64,000 bases of DNA from the NCBI GenBank assembly GCA_963821925.1, contig CAWGFO010000001.1, positions 986,370 to 1,050,369 on the forward strand, given 5' to 3'. Position numbers and translations under genes: made by a program. Shown in pieces: positions 17,623 through 26,109 of the stretch; the stretch's first letter is position 1, and the number at the start of each line of letters is the position of its first letter. The notes below the pieces were generated by a model. It was not told the origin of the DNA. It ran no database searches and saw only the letters and a list, made by a program, of their open reading frames with translations. This DNA comes from JAOUEA01 sp963821925. GTDB lineage: Bacteria > Actinomycetota > UBA4738 > HRBIN12.

Positions 17623-17762
17623 CGCGACAGCTTCGCAGGCCGGCCCGGAACGGATCGGTGTCGGACCTCGGTCCCGGGCCTCGGTCCCGGGCCGACGGGG
17701 CCTGATGGCCGGACCGATGTTCCCCACCCGGGCGCACGCTGAGATCGAAGGGGGTGATGGTC

Positions 17763-18767
17763 ATGCGGACCGAGCTGCATCCCTCCGACAGGGAACATCG
17801 TGCCGTCCTCGACCATCTCGAAGCCTGGGAGACGCGGGAGTTGTTGACCCACGACGAGGCGGAGGCGATCCGGACCTTCGAGCTGCAGCACGAGGTGGTC
17901 GAGCACCGGGTGCCGCTGTTGGCCGAGGCGCTCGGATACCTGGGCGCGGTGCTGGCCGTCGCCGCCTTCTTCGCCCTGATCGGTCCCCGGTGGGGCGACA
18001 TGGAACAGCCGGCGCGGCTGGCGATCCTGGGTGGCGCGATCGCGCTCACCTTCGTGGGCGGTTGGATGATCCGCCACGAGGAGGAGCCGGCGCTCGCGCG
18101 CCTGAGCGGCGTCCTGTTGACGCTGTCGGTGGCCGCGGTGGCGGGCTTCCTCGCTCAGGCCTTCGTGACGCACCCGGTGGGCGACCGGCCGTGGGCGCTG
18201 TTCGCGGTCGCCGTCGGGAGCGCCGCCTACGCGCGGGTCCTGCAGATCGTGAAGCCGTGTGTGCCGCTGCAGGCCGCCGTCTTCCTCGGGACCCTCGGGA
18301 CGCTGGGGGGCGCCGCCGTGTGGGCCGATCAGGCGGGGTGGATCTCGTTCGACGAGAACTCGTGGTGGTTCGGCGTGGCGATGGTGATCGTCTCCGCGGC
18401 GTGGATGCTCGCCGGTCGAGCCGGTCTGATGGAGCCCGAGCGTGCGGCCTACGTGATCGGCGCGGTCGGCGCGGTGATCGGACCGACCTTCGCGATGCCG
18501 CCGCCGACGGTCGGGTTGTGGCTGGGTGTCGCGGCCTCGGTCGCGCTGATCGGGGCGAGCGTCGTGCTTCGCCACACCGGTGTGCTGGCCCTCGGTGCCG
18601 TCGGGCTGTTCGGGTATCTCACGGGCACGATCGGCTACTACTTCGCCGACACGATCGGGGTGCCGTTCGCGCTGCTGCTCAGCGGCGTGGTGCTCGTGGG
18701 TATCGCGATCGCGGTGACGAAGCTGCGGCGCGCGACGGTCGTGCCCGAACCGCCGCCCGAGTCCTGA
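17763..18767 (+). CDS. DUF2157-like multi-pass membrane protein
   Basis: A 334-residue protein. The soluble N-terminal 50 residues (TELHPSDREHRAVLDHLEAW and LLTHDEAEAIRTFE) are followed by about ten hydrophobic segments beginning ALGYLGAVLAVAAFFALIG. This layout matches DUF2157 membrane proteins, which have no established function. The ATG at 17763 is chosen over upstream GTG/ATG codons because its truncated paralogue at 18882 starts at the same point and both have AAGGGG eight or nine bases upstream. A hairpin lies just downstream. Confidence 0.75.
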   Translation: MRTELHPSDREHRAVLDHLEAWETRELLTHDEAEAIRTFELQHEVVEHRVPLLAEALGYLGAVLAVAAFFALIGPRWGDMEQPARLAILGGAIALTFVGGWMIRHEEEPALARLSGVLLTLSVAAVAGFLAQAFVTHPVGDRPWALFAVAVGSAAYARVLQIVKPCVPLQAAVFLGTLGTLGGAAVWADQAGWISFDENSWWFGVAMVIVSAAWMLAGRAGLMEPERAAYVIGAVGAVIGPTFAMPPPTVGLWLGVAASVALIGASVVLRHTGVLALGAVGLFGYLTGTIGYYFADTIGVPFALLLSGVVLVGIAIAVTKLRRATVVPEPPPES

Positions 18768-18799
18768 CCGCCCGGATCGGTCGCGGGGAGCCGGGCGGT

Positions 18800-18822
18800 C
18801 CGTCCCCTCGGCGACGGGACGG
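18800..18822. terminator. Hairpin downstream of the DUF2157 gene
   Basis: CCGTCCC and GGGACGG form a perfect seven-base stem around a nine-base loop, 30 bases after the stop. There is no T-run, as is usual in high-GC actinobacteria; it could end transcription or stabilise the mRNA. Confidence 0.4.
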
Positions 18823-18881
18823 CCGGCCGGGTGCGGCGGGCCGCAGCGGGCGCAGACTGGCGATGGAAGGGGTGATGTTCC

Positions 18882-19112
18882 ATGCGGCCCGAGCTGCGTC
18901 CCACGGAGCAGGAGCGCCGCGTCGTGCTCGAGCATCTCGATGCCTGGGAGTCGATGGGGCTGGTGACCCACGAGCAGGCGCTGGCGATCCGCGACGTCGA
19001 GCTCCGCCTCGAGCTCGATCACGGCGAGCCGCGGTCTGCGGCACCGGTCGAGTCGGCGGAGGAGGTGGCTCGCCCGGCGATGGCCGACCTCGGCCACCGT
19101 GCCACGCGATAG
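18882..19112 (+). CDS. Small protein paralogous to the DUF2157 N-terminus
   Basis: A 76-residue soluble protein whose first 45 residues (MRPELRPTEQERRVVLEHLD then AWESMGLVTHEQALAIRDVE) align closely with the start of the membrane protein at 17763. The leaders are also alike (GAAGGGGTGATG before the ATG in both). The membrane portion is absent and replaced by a short acidic tail. It looks like an old partial duplication retained as a separate gene; it might bind or compete with the same partner as the full-length protein. No other domain is visible. Confidence 0.65.
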   Translation: MRPELRPTEQERRVVLEHLDAWESMGLVTHEQALAIRDVELRLELDHGEPRSAAPVESAEEVARPAMADLGHRATR

Positions 19113-19358
19113 TCAGGCGATCAGGACCGGTGCGTTGTGGTCGCCGGTGTCGAGGGTGCCTTCGAGGCCCGGCTCGACGTAGAGCGTCGCGGCTTCGCAC
19201 GCCACCGCCTCGTCGCCCTCCGGCGGCGCGTCGGTGAACTCGAATCGCACCCCGTCGTCTGCGCGCACCAGCCGGACCCGTACCTCGGCGTTGAACCGGC
19301 GGGCAGCCGCCTCGGCCTGTGCGACGGCGGTCGCCGCGCGCGCGGTCACCTCGATCAT
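19113..19358 (-). CDS. Cysteine-poor HesB/IscA-like small protein
   Basis: An 81-residue protein starting MIEVTARAATAVAQAEAAAR. The pattern of an N-terminal helix, a VRVRLVRADDGVRFEFTDAP strand region and CEAATLYVEPGLEGTLDTGD resembles A-type Fe-S carrier (HesB/IscA) folds. The three cluster-binding cysteines are missing; only one cysteine remains. Such cysteine-poor HesB-like proteins occur in actinobacteria with unknown role. A TAGACT box six bases before the ATG indicates a leaderless mRNA. Assignment rests on overall pattern and is moderate. Confidence 0.55.
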   Translation of the reverse strand: MIEVTARAATAVAQAEAAARRFNAEVRVRLVRADDGVRFEFTDAPPEGDEAVACEAATLYVEPGLEGTLDTGDHNAPVLIA

Positions 19359-19362
19359 GCGG

Positions 19363-20349
19363 TCAGTCTACGGACGGCGACGTCATCGACGTGCCGCAGC
19401 GTGCGATGCTCGGCGGCTGGCGGACGGCGGCGAGCCATCCGTTCAGCTGCGGGGCGACGAGCGTGACCATCAGGTCGAGGTGCTCCGCGTTGGGATGAAC
19501 GCCGTCGCTCGAGAGCTCGTCGTCCTTCACGCGGGCCGCCCAGTCCACGAGCGAGACGTTGGGATAGGTGCGTGCGAGATCGCGGATCACGCGGTTCACG
19601 TCCTGCTGCAGCACGACGTCGGGCGGTCCCTTCACGGTCTGCCACAGCACGAGCGGGACGCCGGCGAGCGACGCCAGGATCGCCTCGGCGTTGGCCCGGA
19701 ATCCATCGAGGTCCTGGTCGTTCGTTCCGAGCTCGACGACCACCGCGTCGTGGCCGAGCGCCGCCTGTGTGGCGGCCGGGCTCACGCCGTCCGCCGACCC
19801 GCGGCCAGGCACCGCGTCGAACCCCGTGACCCACCCAGGGAGCGCCGCCGGGAAGAAGAGCGACGCGCCGTCGGTGATCGAGTCGCCGATGAAGAAGGCG
19901 TCCGCCGGATCCTCAGGCGCGCGGTCGGGGAGGGCGAGCCAGCGGGCGGTCGCGCCCCCGCGCCGCACCCAGAGCCATCGCGTGTCGGCCGGGTCGGCGA
20001 ACACCTCCGTGTCGCCGGTGGCGCCGATCAGCTCGGCGGACGCCGGGGGCGCCGGTACGGGTACCGCGAACCGACCGCCGAGGTAACGGTGGGGGTGGCC
20101 ATCGACCGTGTGCCGAGCGAACGGCGCGGCCCCGGTGCCGTCGCAGGTCCACATCGAGAGGCGCGCGACCGGCACGCACCCTGAGCCGTCGGGGTCGAGG
20201 AGCGGCACCGAGCCCGAGGGGCCGCCGCACGCGGTGACCGCCGGGGTGCCGGCCGGGAGCGCCTGTGGGACCGGGACCTCGCGCCCGAGGCACGCAGACA
20301 GGCTCGCCACGATCGTGACCACCGCCGCCGTTCGCGCGAACCGCCCCAT
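19363..20349 (-). CDS. SGNH/GDSL hydrolase-family lipoprotein
   Basis: A 328-residue secreted lipoprotein. Residues 8-20 (AVVTIVASLSACLG) end in a lipobox with the acylated cysteine at C20. The SGNH blocks follow: FFIGDSITDGA with the nucleophile Ser, VELGTND with the oxyanion Asn, and the catalytic DGVHPNAEH close to the C-terminus. The block I to block V distance fits a compact SGNH esterase. Secreted members deacetylate or de-esterify polysaccharides or lipids; the substrate is not evident. The N-terminal 130 residues are beta-rich and may be an accessory domain. A TAGGCT box lies nine bases before the start. Confidence 0.85.
   Translation of the reverse strand: MGRFARTAAVVTIVASLSACLGREVPVPQALPAGTPAVTACGGPSGSVPLLDPDGSGCVPVARLSMWTCDGTGAAPFARHTVDGHPHRYLGGRFAVPVPAPPASAELIGATGDTEVFADPADTRWLWVRRGGATARWLALPDRAPEDPADAFFIGDSITDGASLFFPAALPGWVTGFDAVPGRGSADGVSPAATQAALGHDAVVVELGTNDQDLDGFRANAEAILASLAGVPLVLWQTVKGPPDVVLQQDVNRVIRDLARTYPNVSLVDWAARVKDDELSSDGVHPNAEHLDLMVTLVAPQLNGWLAAVRQPPSIARCGTSMTSPSVD
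19365..19370 (-). promoter_or_regulatory. -10 box of a leaderless start (TAGACT)
   Basis: TAGACT on the minus strand, six bases before the ATG at 19358, overlapping the end of the upstream SGNH gene. Confidence 0.4.
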
Positions 20350-20449
20350 CAGCGCGCGAGCCTACCCTCGCCGGGCGACCCAGGCCCGCAGGTACGCTGA
20401 GGCGAGCCGGCGCCGGCCGCGCCCGGCCCGCCGACCACCGGGAGGACCC

Positions 20450-21379
20450 GTGCAGACGTCCGACGACCGCCGGTCGCTCGGCATCCTCGCGGTGAGCGCC
20501 ACGACGGTGGTCTGGAGCCTCGTTCCCCTGATCCTGAAGTCCACCGACATGCCGGGACTCGCGTTCGCGATGTACCGGCTGTGGTTCGGCGTGATCGTGT
20601 ACGTCGTGGTCTTCGCGGTGAGGCGCCAGCGGCTCTCGGCGGCCACGATCAGGGCGTGCGCCCTGGGCGGCGTGTTCTTCGCGGCGGACATCGGCCTGAC
20701 CTTCAGCGCGTTCTCGCTGACGAGCGCGGCGAACGCGACGATCATCGGCGCGCTCTCGCCGGTGCTGATCACCCTGGCGGCCGCCCGCTGGTTCGGGGAG
20801 AAGGTCGACCGCCGCGACAGGGTGCTCGTCGGCGCGTCGTTCGTGGGCGTCGTCGTGGTGGCGGCGGCCTCACGCGGATCCGAGGCGACGAGCACCCTCG
20901 GCAACGTCTGCGCCGCGCTCTCGGTGATCAGCTGGACCGCCTACTGGCTGTTCTCGAAACGGTCGCGGACCACCACCACGGCGCTGGAGTACATCGCCAC
21001 CGTGATGCTCGTGGCCGCGATCACGATCACGCCGTTCACGATCGCGTTCGGGCTCGCCACGGGGATGTCGTTGGCGCCGCCGTCGGGCCAGGACTGGCTC
21101 TGGATCTGGGTCGTCACGCTGATCCCGGGCGCGACCGGTCACCTCCTGGTGGCGTGGTCCCACCAGCACGTGGAGGCGTGGCTCTCGGCCCTGATCACGC
21201 AGTCGCAGCCGGTGATCGCCTCGATCGCGGCGTGGGTCGTGCTCGGTGAATCACTCACGGCGCTCGCGATCGCGGGAGGCGCTGTGGTGATGGCGGCGAC
21301 CGCGGCGATCGTGGTGCGCGGGGCGCGCCGCGCCCGCGATCCCGAGGACGTCGAGCTGGCGGTCGAACGCGCGAGCTGA
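20450..21379 (+). CDS. EamA/DMT family transporter
   Basis: A 309-residue ten-helix permease of the drug/metabolite transporter superfamily with two EamA repeats. The first covers about residues 8-140 (SATTVVWSLVPLILK through AANATIIGALSPVLITL) and the second about 150-295, ending LGESLTALAIAGGAVVMAAT. The LGE motif at the end of helix 9 is typical. Start is GTG after GGAGGA; a TACGCT -10 about 50 bases upstream fits a leadered mRNA. Substrate is unknown; the family exports amino acids, metabolites or drugs. Confidence 0.88.
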   Translation: MQTSDDRRSLGILAVSATTVVWSLVPLILKSTDMPGLAFAMYRLWFGVIVYVVVFAVRRQRLSAATIRACALGGVFFAADIGLTFSAFSLTSAANATIIGALSPVLITLAAARWFGEKVDRRDRVLVGASFVGVVVVAAASRGSEATSTLGNVCAALSVISWTAYWLFSKRSRTTTTALEYIATVMLVAAITITPFTIAFGLATGMSLAPPSGQDWLWIWVVTLIPGATGHLLVAWSHQHVEAWLSALITQSQPVIASIAAWVVLGESLTALAIAGGAVVMAATAAIVVRGARRARDPEDVELAVERAS

Positions 21380-21385
21380 AACGAG

Positions 21386-21429
21386 CCGGCACCCTCCACC
21401 CGTGTCGCGGCCGCGGGGGAGGGTGTCGG
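21386..21429. terminator. Bidirectional terminator-like hairpin
   Basis: CCGGCACCCTCC (21386-21397) pairs with GGAGGGTGTCGG (21418-21429), 11 of 12 positions, between two convergent genes. No T-run; the location makes termination of both transcripts the likely role. Confidence 0.6.
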
Positions 21430-21450
21430 CGCGCCTGTTCGTGCCGGCGT

Positions 21451-24054
21451 CTAGCCCGGGTCGTGATCGACGACGACGTCGTCGAAGTTGACCGTGAACG
21501 TCTTCGACGCGTTGTCACCGATCTGGACGCGGCCGATGCCGGTCGTGCCGGTGTTCGCGACGACGTTGGTCATGATCTGCGTCCCGTCGAGGTACATGTT
21601 CCACGTCCCGGAGGTGCCGACGGTCCCGCACAGCTCGATCGTGTGCCATGCCCCCGTGGGCAGCGTCACCCCCGTATTGGTCACGGTCTGCGTGACGTCC
21701 GAGCGGAACCGCAAGGTGCCGTTGCTGTAGCGGAGGACCTTGGCGACGTTGCCGTTCCCGGCGGTGCGCACGCGCATCAGGTCGGTCGCCTGCGAGGCGC
21801 TCTGCACGTTGACGGCGAAGCTCACGCATGCGGACGACTCGGGCGACGGCAGGAGCACGGCGGCCCATCCGCTCTGGCCGCTGACGGCAGCACGCGCACT
21901 GGGCGGCGCGGTCGCGCCGCGCGTGGCGTCCGACGTCATCCTGGTCGCGAAGTCCCACTGGCTCATCCCGCCGGCGAAGTCGTCGGCGAACACAGCGTCC
22001 GGGGGCGGTGGCGGCGGCGGAGCGCCGGTCGCGTCGAAGGCGAACATCCCGCGCGAACCCCATCCGCTCCCGGGTGCGGCGATCTGCGTCACCGAACCGG
22101 TCGGATGACCGTTGCTCCAGGCGACCCGGTTCAGGCTGCCGTTCGTGAGGGCGAAGAACATCTGCCCCGAGGCGATCGTGAACCCATCGACGTTCGCCCA
22201 GTCCACTCCATCGCCCGTGCTCGCCACGAACAGCTCGGCTCCCACGATCCGGCTCTCGGGGGTGAAGTACCGGTAGTACAGGCGGGGATCACCGTTCACG
22301 GTGTAGTAGATCCGCCCCTGATCGAAGGCCATCCCGGTCATCGCTGCCAGGTGGTCGTCGAGGGCGGGGATCGGCAGGTTCGCCCCTTGCATCTTGAACA
22401 CGACGGGATCGGGAGCCACGTCGAGCCCGTGCAGGTCGATCGTCGAGGCACCGCCGACCGTCGACCCGTCGAAGGCGCGCACGGTCAGGGTGCCGTCGCT
22501 CCATCCCGTGTAGACGAGCCCGTTCAGGGCGAACGCGCCGCGGGCGTTCGTCCAGTCGATCCCGGTGGGCACGACGCCGTCGAGGGTCGGCGGGTTCGTG
22601 CCGTCGAACTGGTACTGGACCAGGTTGCCGGTGCCGCGGTCCATCCGGAAGAGGTCGCCTGGCAGCGTGTACGGGTCGTTCGGGGGCACGACGACGCCGC
22701 CGGCCAGCGGCATGAAGGCGAGCTTGCGGTGGGTCTCGCCACCGATCGTGTCGGTGTCACTCCCGAAGTAGATGCCGAGGTTGCTCGACAGCTGCGCCAG
22801 GACGCCCTTGCCGCGGGCCCGCCCCGGGTTGAAGGTGAACGGGAGCCCGTTGATCGGGTCGTGCGCGGAGATCCCGGTCCTGGTCACGCCCCCGGGGAAC
22901 GGACCGGTGCACACGCCGCACGACGTCGGGTTGAACGGGTTGTTCGCCCACTGCTGGTGGCCGCCCGCGTAGATCGCGGCGCCGGTCACCGACACGCTGT
23001 GCATCGAGTCCCCGCCCGTCTTCATGAACCACGTGGGGAGTTGTCCCGGTCCCTGGGGGCCGATCTCCCAACGGGTCAGCGAGTCGCAGAGGCGGTTCGG
23101 GCGGTTGGCGCCGGTGGTGACGATGGCGAAGTAGGTGCCGTCGGGTGCGATGTCGATGTCGCGCAGGTACATCGGGAACGTGGCGTTGCAGTAGGACGAG
23201 GTCGGCGTGCCCGGGACCCGGAAGGGAAAGACATCGGTCTGCCACGAGGTGACGCTCGGCGTACCGGCCGCGACGTCGAGGATCGCCAGCTGCTCGCGGT
23301 GGATCCCACCGACCGTGTTGAAGTTCCCGATCGCGATCAGACGTGAGCCGTCGGGCGTCACGTCGATCTTCCACACCTGCATCACGCCGTCCTTGGCGGG
23401 GTCGCGCTCGGGAACGTTGTTGGGATCGGTGAAGGGGATGTCGAGGCTCGGGTCCATAGCCCCGGTGCTGACGTTGAACCGGGCCAGCCCGACGCGGTTG
23501 AGCGGCGTTGTCACGTCGAACTCACCGGAGGCGTAAAGCCACGGGCCGCGCACGACGAGGTCGGTCACGACCCGGTTGGGCCGCGGCTGCAGCCCGGGCA
23601 CGATCGCGCCGGTGCTCACGTTGAGGCGCACGAGCCGCCGGTAGTTGGTCCCCGTGTTGTTCACGTTGGTGAACGATCCGCCCACGAAGACCGACGTGCC
23701 GTCGGGCCCCGGGGCGAGCGCCTCGACGGCGCCATCGAGGCTGGGTGTGAAGCCGGTATCCACCATGCCGGTGCTCGCGTTGAACGCGACGATGTAGGGC
23801 CGCGAGATGTTCACGTCGGAGCCGGGGTTCTGCACCGTCGAGAAGGTGCCGCCCACGATGATCCGGTTCCCGACCTGGGCGAGCGCGTTGACGCGGCCGT
23901 TCTCGATGTCGGGCGTGAGGTTCGACGGGTCGGCGTTGGCGACGCTGGGGTGGGCGACGTTCACAGCGACCGCCGGCGGCACGGCGACGAACCACAAGGT
24001 CGCCACCAGGGACGAACACAACACAAGTGCGGTAGAGCGTCTGCGCACGGACAT
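21451..24054 (-). CDS. Secreted beta-propeller protein with C-terminal lectin-like domain
   Basis: An 867-residue exported protein. The signal peptide is MSVRRRSTALVLCSSLVATL through VPPAVAV. The body holds delta-60/DUF5122-type propeller repeats recognisable by IIVGGTFSTV, VFVGGSFTNV, LYASGEF and LIAIGNFNTVGG. After GAPPPPPPPD, a proline hinge near 675, comes a roughly 180-residue jelly-roll-like domain (FADDFAGGMSQWDF, GAWHTIELCGTVGTSGTWNM, FDDVVVDHD) of the LamG/concanavalin type that often binds glycans. No catalytic residues were recognised; a surface adhesion or scaffold role is inferred. It ends at a shared hairpin with the EamA gene. Confidence 0.8.
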   Translation of the reverse strand: MSVRRRSTALVLCSSLVATLWFVAVPPAVAVNVAHPSVANADPSNLTPDIENGRVNALAQVGNRIIVGGTFSTVQNPGSDVNISRPYIVAFNASTGMVDTGFTPSLDGAVEALAPGPDGTSVFVGGSFTNVNNTGTNYRRLVRLNVSTGAIVPGLQPRPNRVVTDLVVRGPWLYASGEFDVTTPLNRVGLARFNVSTGAMDPSLDIPFTDPNNVPERDPAKDGVMQVWKIDVTPDGSRLIAIGNFNTVGGIHREQLAILDVAAGTPSVTSWQTDVFPFRVPGTPTSSYCNATFPMYLRDIDIAPDGTYFAIVTTGANRPNRLCDSLTRWEIGPQGPGQLPTWFMKTGGDSMHSVSVTGAAIYAGGHQQWANNPFNPTSCGVCTGPFPGGVTRTGISAHDPINGLPFTFNPGRARGKGVLAQLSSNLGIYFGSDTDTIGGETHRKLAFMPLAGGVVVPPNDPYTLPGDLFRMDRGTGNLVQYQFDGTNPPTLDGVVPTGIDWTNARGAFALNGLVYTGWSDGTLTVRAFDGSTVGGASTIDLHGLDVAPDPVVFKMQGANLPIPALDDHLAAMTGMAFDQGRIYYTVNGDPRLYYRYFTPESRIVGAELFVASTGDGVDWANVDGFTIASGQMFFALTNGSLNRVAWSNGHPTGSVTQIAAPGSGWGSRGMFAFDATGAPPPPPPPDAVFADDFAGGMSQWDFATRMTSDATRGATAPPSARAAVSGQSGWAAVLLPSPESSACVSFAVNVQSASQATDLMRVRTAGNGNVAKVLRYSNGTLRFRSDVTQTVTNTGVTLPTGAWHTIELCGTVGTSGTWNMYLDGTQIMTNVVANTGTTGIGRVQIGDNASKTFTVNFDDVVVDHDPG

Positions 24055-24150
24055 ATCCCCGAAACTCCCTACGTCGATCGGCCGGTTGCGGGGAGCTTAC
24101 CCGCTCGACCGCTCTCGGTAACCCGCCGAACGATGCATTCTCCCTCGGGC

Positions 24151-24942
24151 TCAGCAGCCGCAGGCCTCCGGCCCGATCTCGACGTTGATCGCGGTGTCGC
24201 CCACGTCGGCGTCGTACTGGTCGTTGGCGCCCTCGCCGCCGTCGATCAGGTCACCGGGCGACTCGTCCCACACCGACAGGCACGTGTCCTCGCCCGGGCC
24301 GGCGTAGATCGCGTCGATCCCGCGCCACGCCTGCGCGGTGTCGCCGCCTGCTCCCAGGTAGAAGACGTCGTTGCCCGCGGAGTCGTACGCGTAGTCCCCG
24401 GCCGTGCCGCCGAACATCGTGTCGTCGCCGTAGCTCCCGGAGAGGTAGTCGCGCCACCCCTGGCCGAAGAGGCGGTCGTTCCCCATCTGGCCGAAGATGT
24501 CGTCCCGCTGGAGCCCGCCGAAGATCCGGTCGTTGCCGTCCTCGCCGTAGAGGCTGTCGAACCCGGGTCCTCCGCGGATCCGGTCCTTGCCCGCGCCGCC
24601 GTAGACGATGTCACGGCCGTCGAGCGCCTTGATCACGTCGTCACCGCCGAACCCGCAGATCACGTCGTGACCGCCGGTACCCCTCAGCACGTCGGCAGCC
24701 TCGGTGCCCGAGATCGTGCAGTCCTTGTGTGCCACGGACACGTCGACCGCGCGCGCCTCCGCGATCCAGCGGCACATCCGCGACGAGCCGTTCGTCACGA
24801 GCGCGACGGCGCCGATCGGGCAGGGGAGCTGCGGGACCGCGAACACCCGGCCACCGGCGGGCGCCGCCACGGCCGCGGCGGTCGGCAAGAGCGCCGACGC
24901 CACCACCACCGAGAGAGCCAATGCGAATCGACGTCCACGCAT
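24151..24942 (-). CDS. Secreted RTX-type calcium-binding repeat protein
   Basis: A 263-residue exported protein with signal peptide LALSVVVASALLPTAAAVAA. Residues about 95-220 contain repeated RTX nonapeptides of the GGxGxDxUx type (GGDDVIKAL, GGAGKDRIRG, GEDGNDRIFG, QMGNDRLFG, SYGDDTMFG), which fold as a calcium-loaded beta-roll. The C-terminus EIGPEACGC has two adjacent cysteines. No protease or lipase domain is attached, so it is probably a stand-alone calcium-binding surface or matrix protein. The ATG at 24942 follows a GGGTGAG purine stretch; a GTG nine bases upstream is in frame. Confidence 0.82.
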   Translation of the reverse strand: MRGRRFALALSVVVASALLPTAAAVAAPAGGRVFAVPQLPCPIGAVALVTNGSSRMCRWIAEARAVDVSVAHKDCTISGTEAADVLRGTGGHDVICGFGGDDVIKALDGRDIVYGGAGKDRIRGGPGFDSLYGEDGNDRIFGGLQRDDIFGQMGNDRLFGQGWRDYLSGSYGDDTMFGGTAGDYAYDSAGNDVFYLGAGGDTAQAWRGIDAIYAGPGEDTCLSVWDESPGDLIDGGEGANDQYDADVGDTAINVEIGPEACGC

Positions 24943-25044
24943 CTCACCCACCCCTTCCCGAGGGATCCACGGTCACGATACGCCCTCCGGTCGAAGCACG
25001 CGTCCGGTCCTTCAGCCCTGCAAGGGCGGGACGCGACGAACGAC

Positions 25045-26109
25045 CTAGTCCGAGGTCTCGGGGAACTCGGCGACCAGCTCGGCACGGTGCGATGCCGCAG
25101 TTGCGACCACGTCGTCGAAGAGGGCCTCCGCGCCGACGATGTTCGCCTCGGCGCCGGAGTTCCCGCTGACGCGGCCCTCGTCGATTCCGTCGGCTACGCG
25201 GCCCCGTTCGCGATCGTAGACGGGGAGCCCGGCCGGGTTCCGGCCGTCGAACCAGGCCCGCGCGTCCCCGGCGAGCACCTCCCAATGGGCGTCGCCGGTC
25301 ACGCGGGCGAGGCGATCGAGCGCGTAGATCCCGCATGCGACGTCGTAGGGCGTCACGCTGGGCCGGTCGAAGCCGCCGGCGATGATCGGCGCCCACAGGG
25401 CGTCGGCGCTCTTCGCGGCGATCGCGACGAGCGACGGGTCGCCGAGCAGCTCGCCCGCCTCGGCGAGCACGCCTTCCTGCAGGTGCGCCCAGAGGTGTGG
25501 GCTGCCCCGCTCGTCGGGGGAATTCATCAGTACGTCGCCCTCCCGGGCGTCGGCGACCTCGACGGCCCAATGACGGAGGGCGGGCAGCAGGGTTCGCTTC
25601 CTGGCGTCGACGATCAGGCGCCGAGCCACCTCCATGTGGAGCACGCGCACGTCCGGCGGCGCCGACTTCGTCACGGCGTGGTCGAGCCCGCGCATCACCG
25701 CGTCGTGGGCGCGCTCGTCGCCGAACGTCAGCCACGCGTGCGAGACGCCGGCGAGCGCGCGCGCGTGCCAGAAATTCTCCCCGGTCTCGGACGTGATGCC
25801 GGCCGTGTTGCGGCGCCCGTCCCAGTCGAAGATGAAGTTGATCCACCGCCCGTCGGGCTCCTGCATCCAGAGCACGAACTCGAGCAGCCCCGTCGCCCAC
25901 CGCTTCGCCCACGGCTCGCCCGTTCGCGACCAGACGTCGCACATCACATCGAGCAGCCGGGCCGTGTCGTCGACGCACGCGACGCCCTCGAACCCGGATT
26001 CCTTCGCCGAGATCAGGTGGTCCTCGGGGTCGGCGTACACGGCCACGGCGAGCGCGTCGGGGCCCGCGGCGGGAACGTGCTCGGTCAGGCGGATCAGCTG
26101 TCTCAGCAC
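25045..26109 (-). CDS. Alpha-helical (alpha/alpha toroid-like) glycan-processing protein
   Basis: A 354-residue soluble, mainly helical protein starting at a GTG that overlaps the stop of the GT4-GH130 gene. Repeated helix pairs contain conserved aromatic and acidic patches: VACVDDTARLLDV, FVLWMQEPDGRWINFIFDWD, GENFWHARALAG and RNPAGLPVYDRE. The pattern resembles the (alpha/alpha)6 toroids found fused to GT4 transferases in many bacteria, where they end in similar glycine/asparagine-rich motifs (here VSGNSGAEANIVGAEAL). A glycosidase or phosphorylase-partner role is inferred from context; catalytic residues cannot be named. Confidence 0.65.
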   Translation of the reverse strand: MLRQLIRLTEHVPAAGPDALAVAVYADPEDHLISAKESGFEGVACVDDTARLLDVMCDVWSRTGEPWAKRWATGLLEFVLWMQEPDGRWINFIFDWDGRRNTAGITSETGENFWHARALAGVSHAWLTFGDERAHDAVMRGLDHAVTKSAPPDVRVLHMEVARRLIVDARKRTLLPALRHWAVEVADAREGDVLMNSPDERGSPHLWAHLQEGVLAEAGELLGDPSLVAIAAKSADALWAPIIAGGFDRPSVTPYDVACGIYALDRLARVTGDAHWEVLAGDARAWFDGRNPAGLPVYDRERGRVADGIDEGRVSGNSGAEANIVGAEALFDDVVATAASHRAELVAEFPETSD

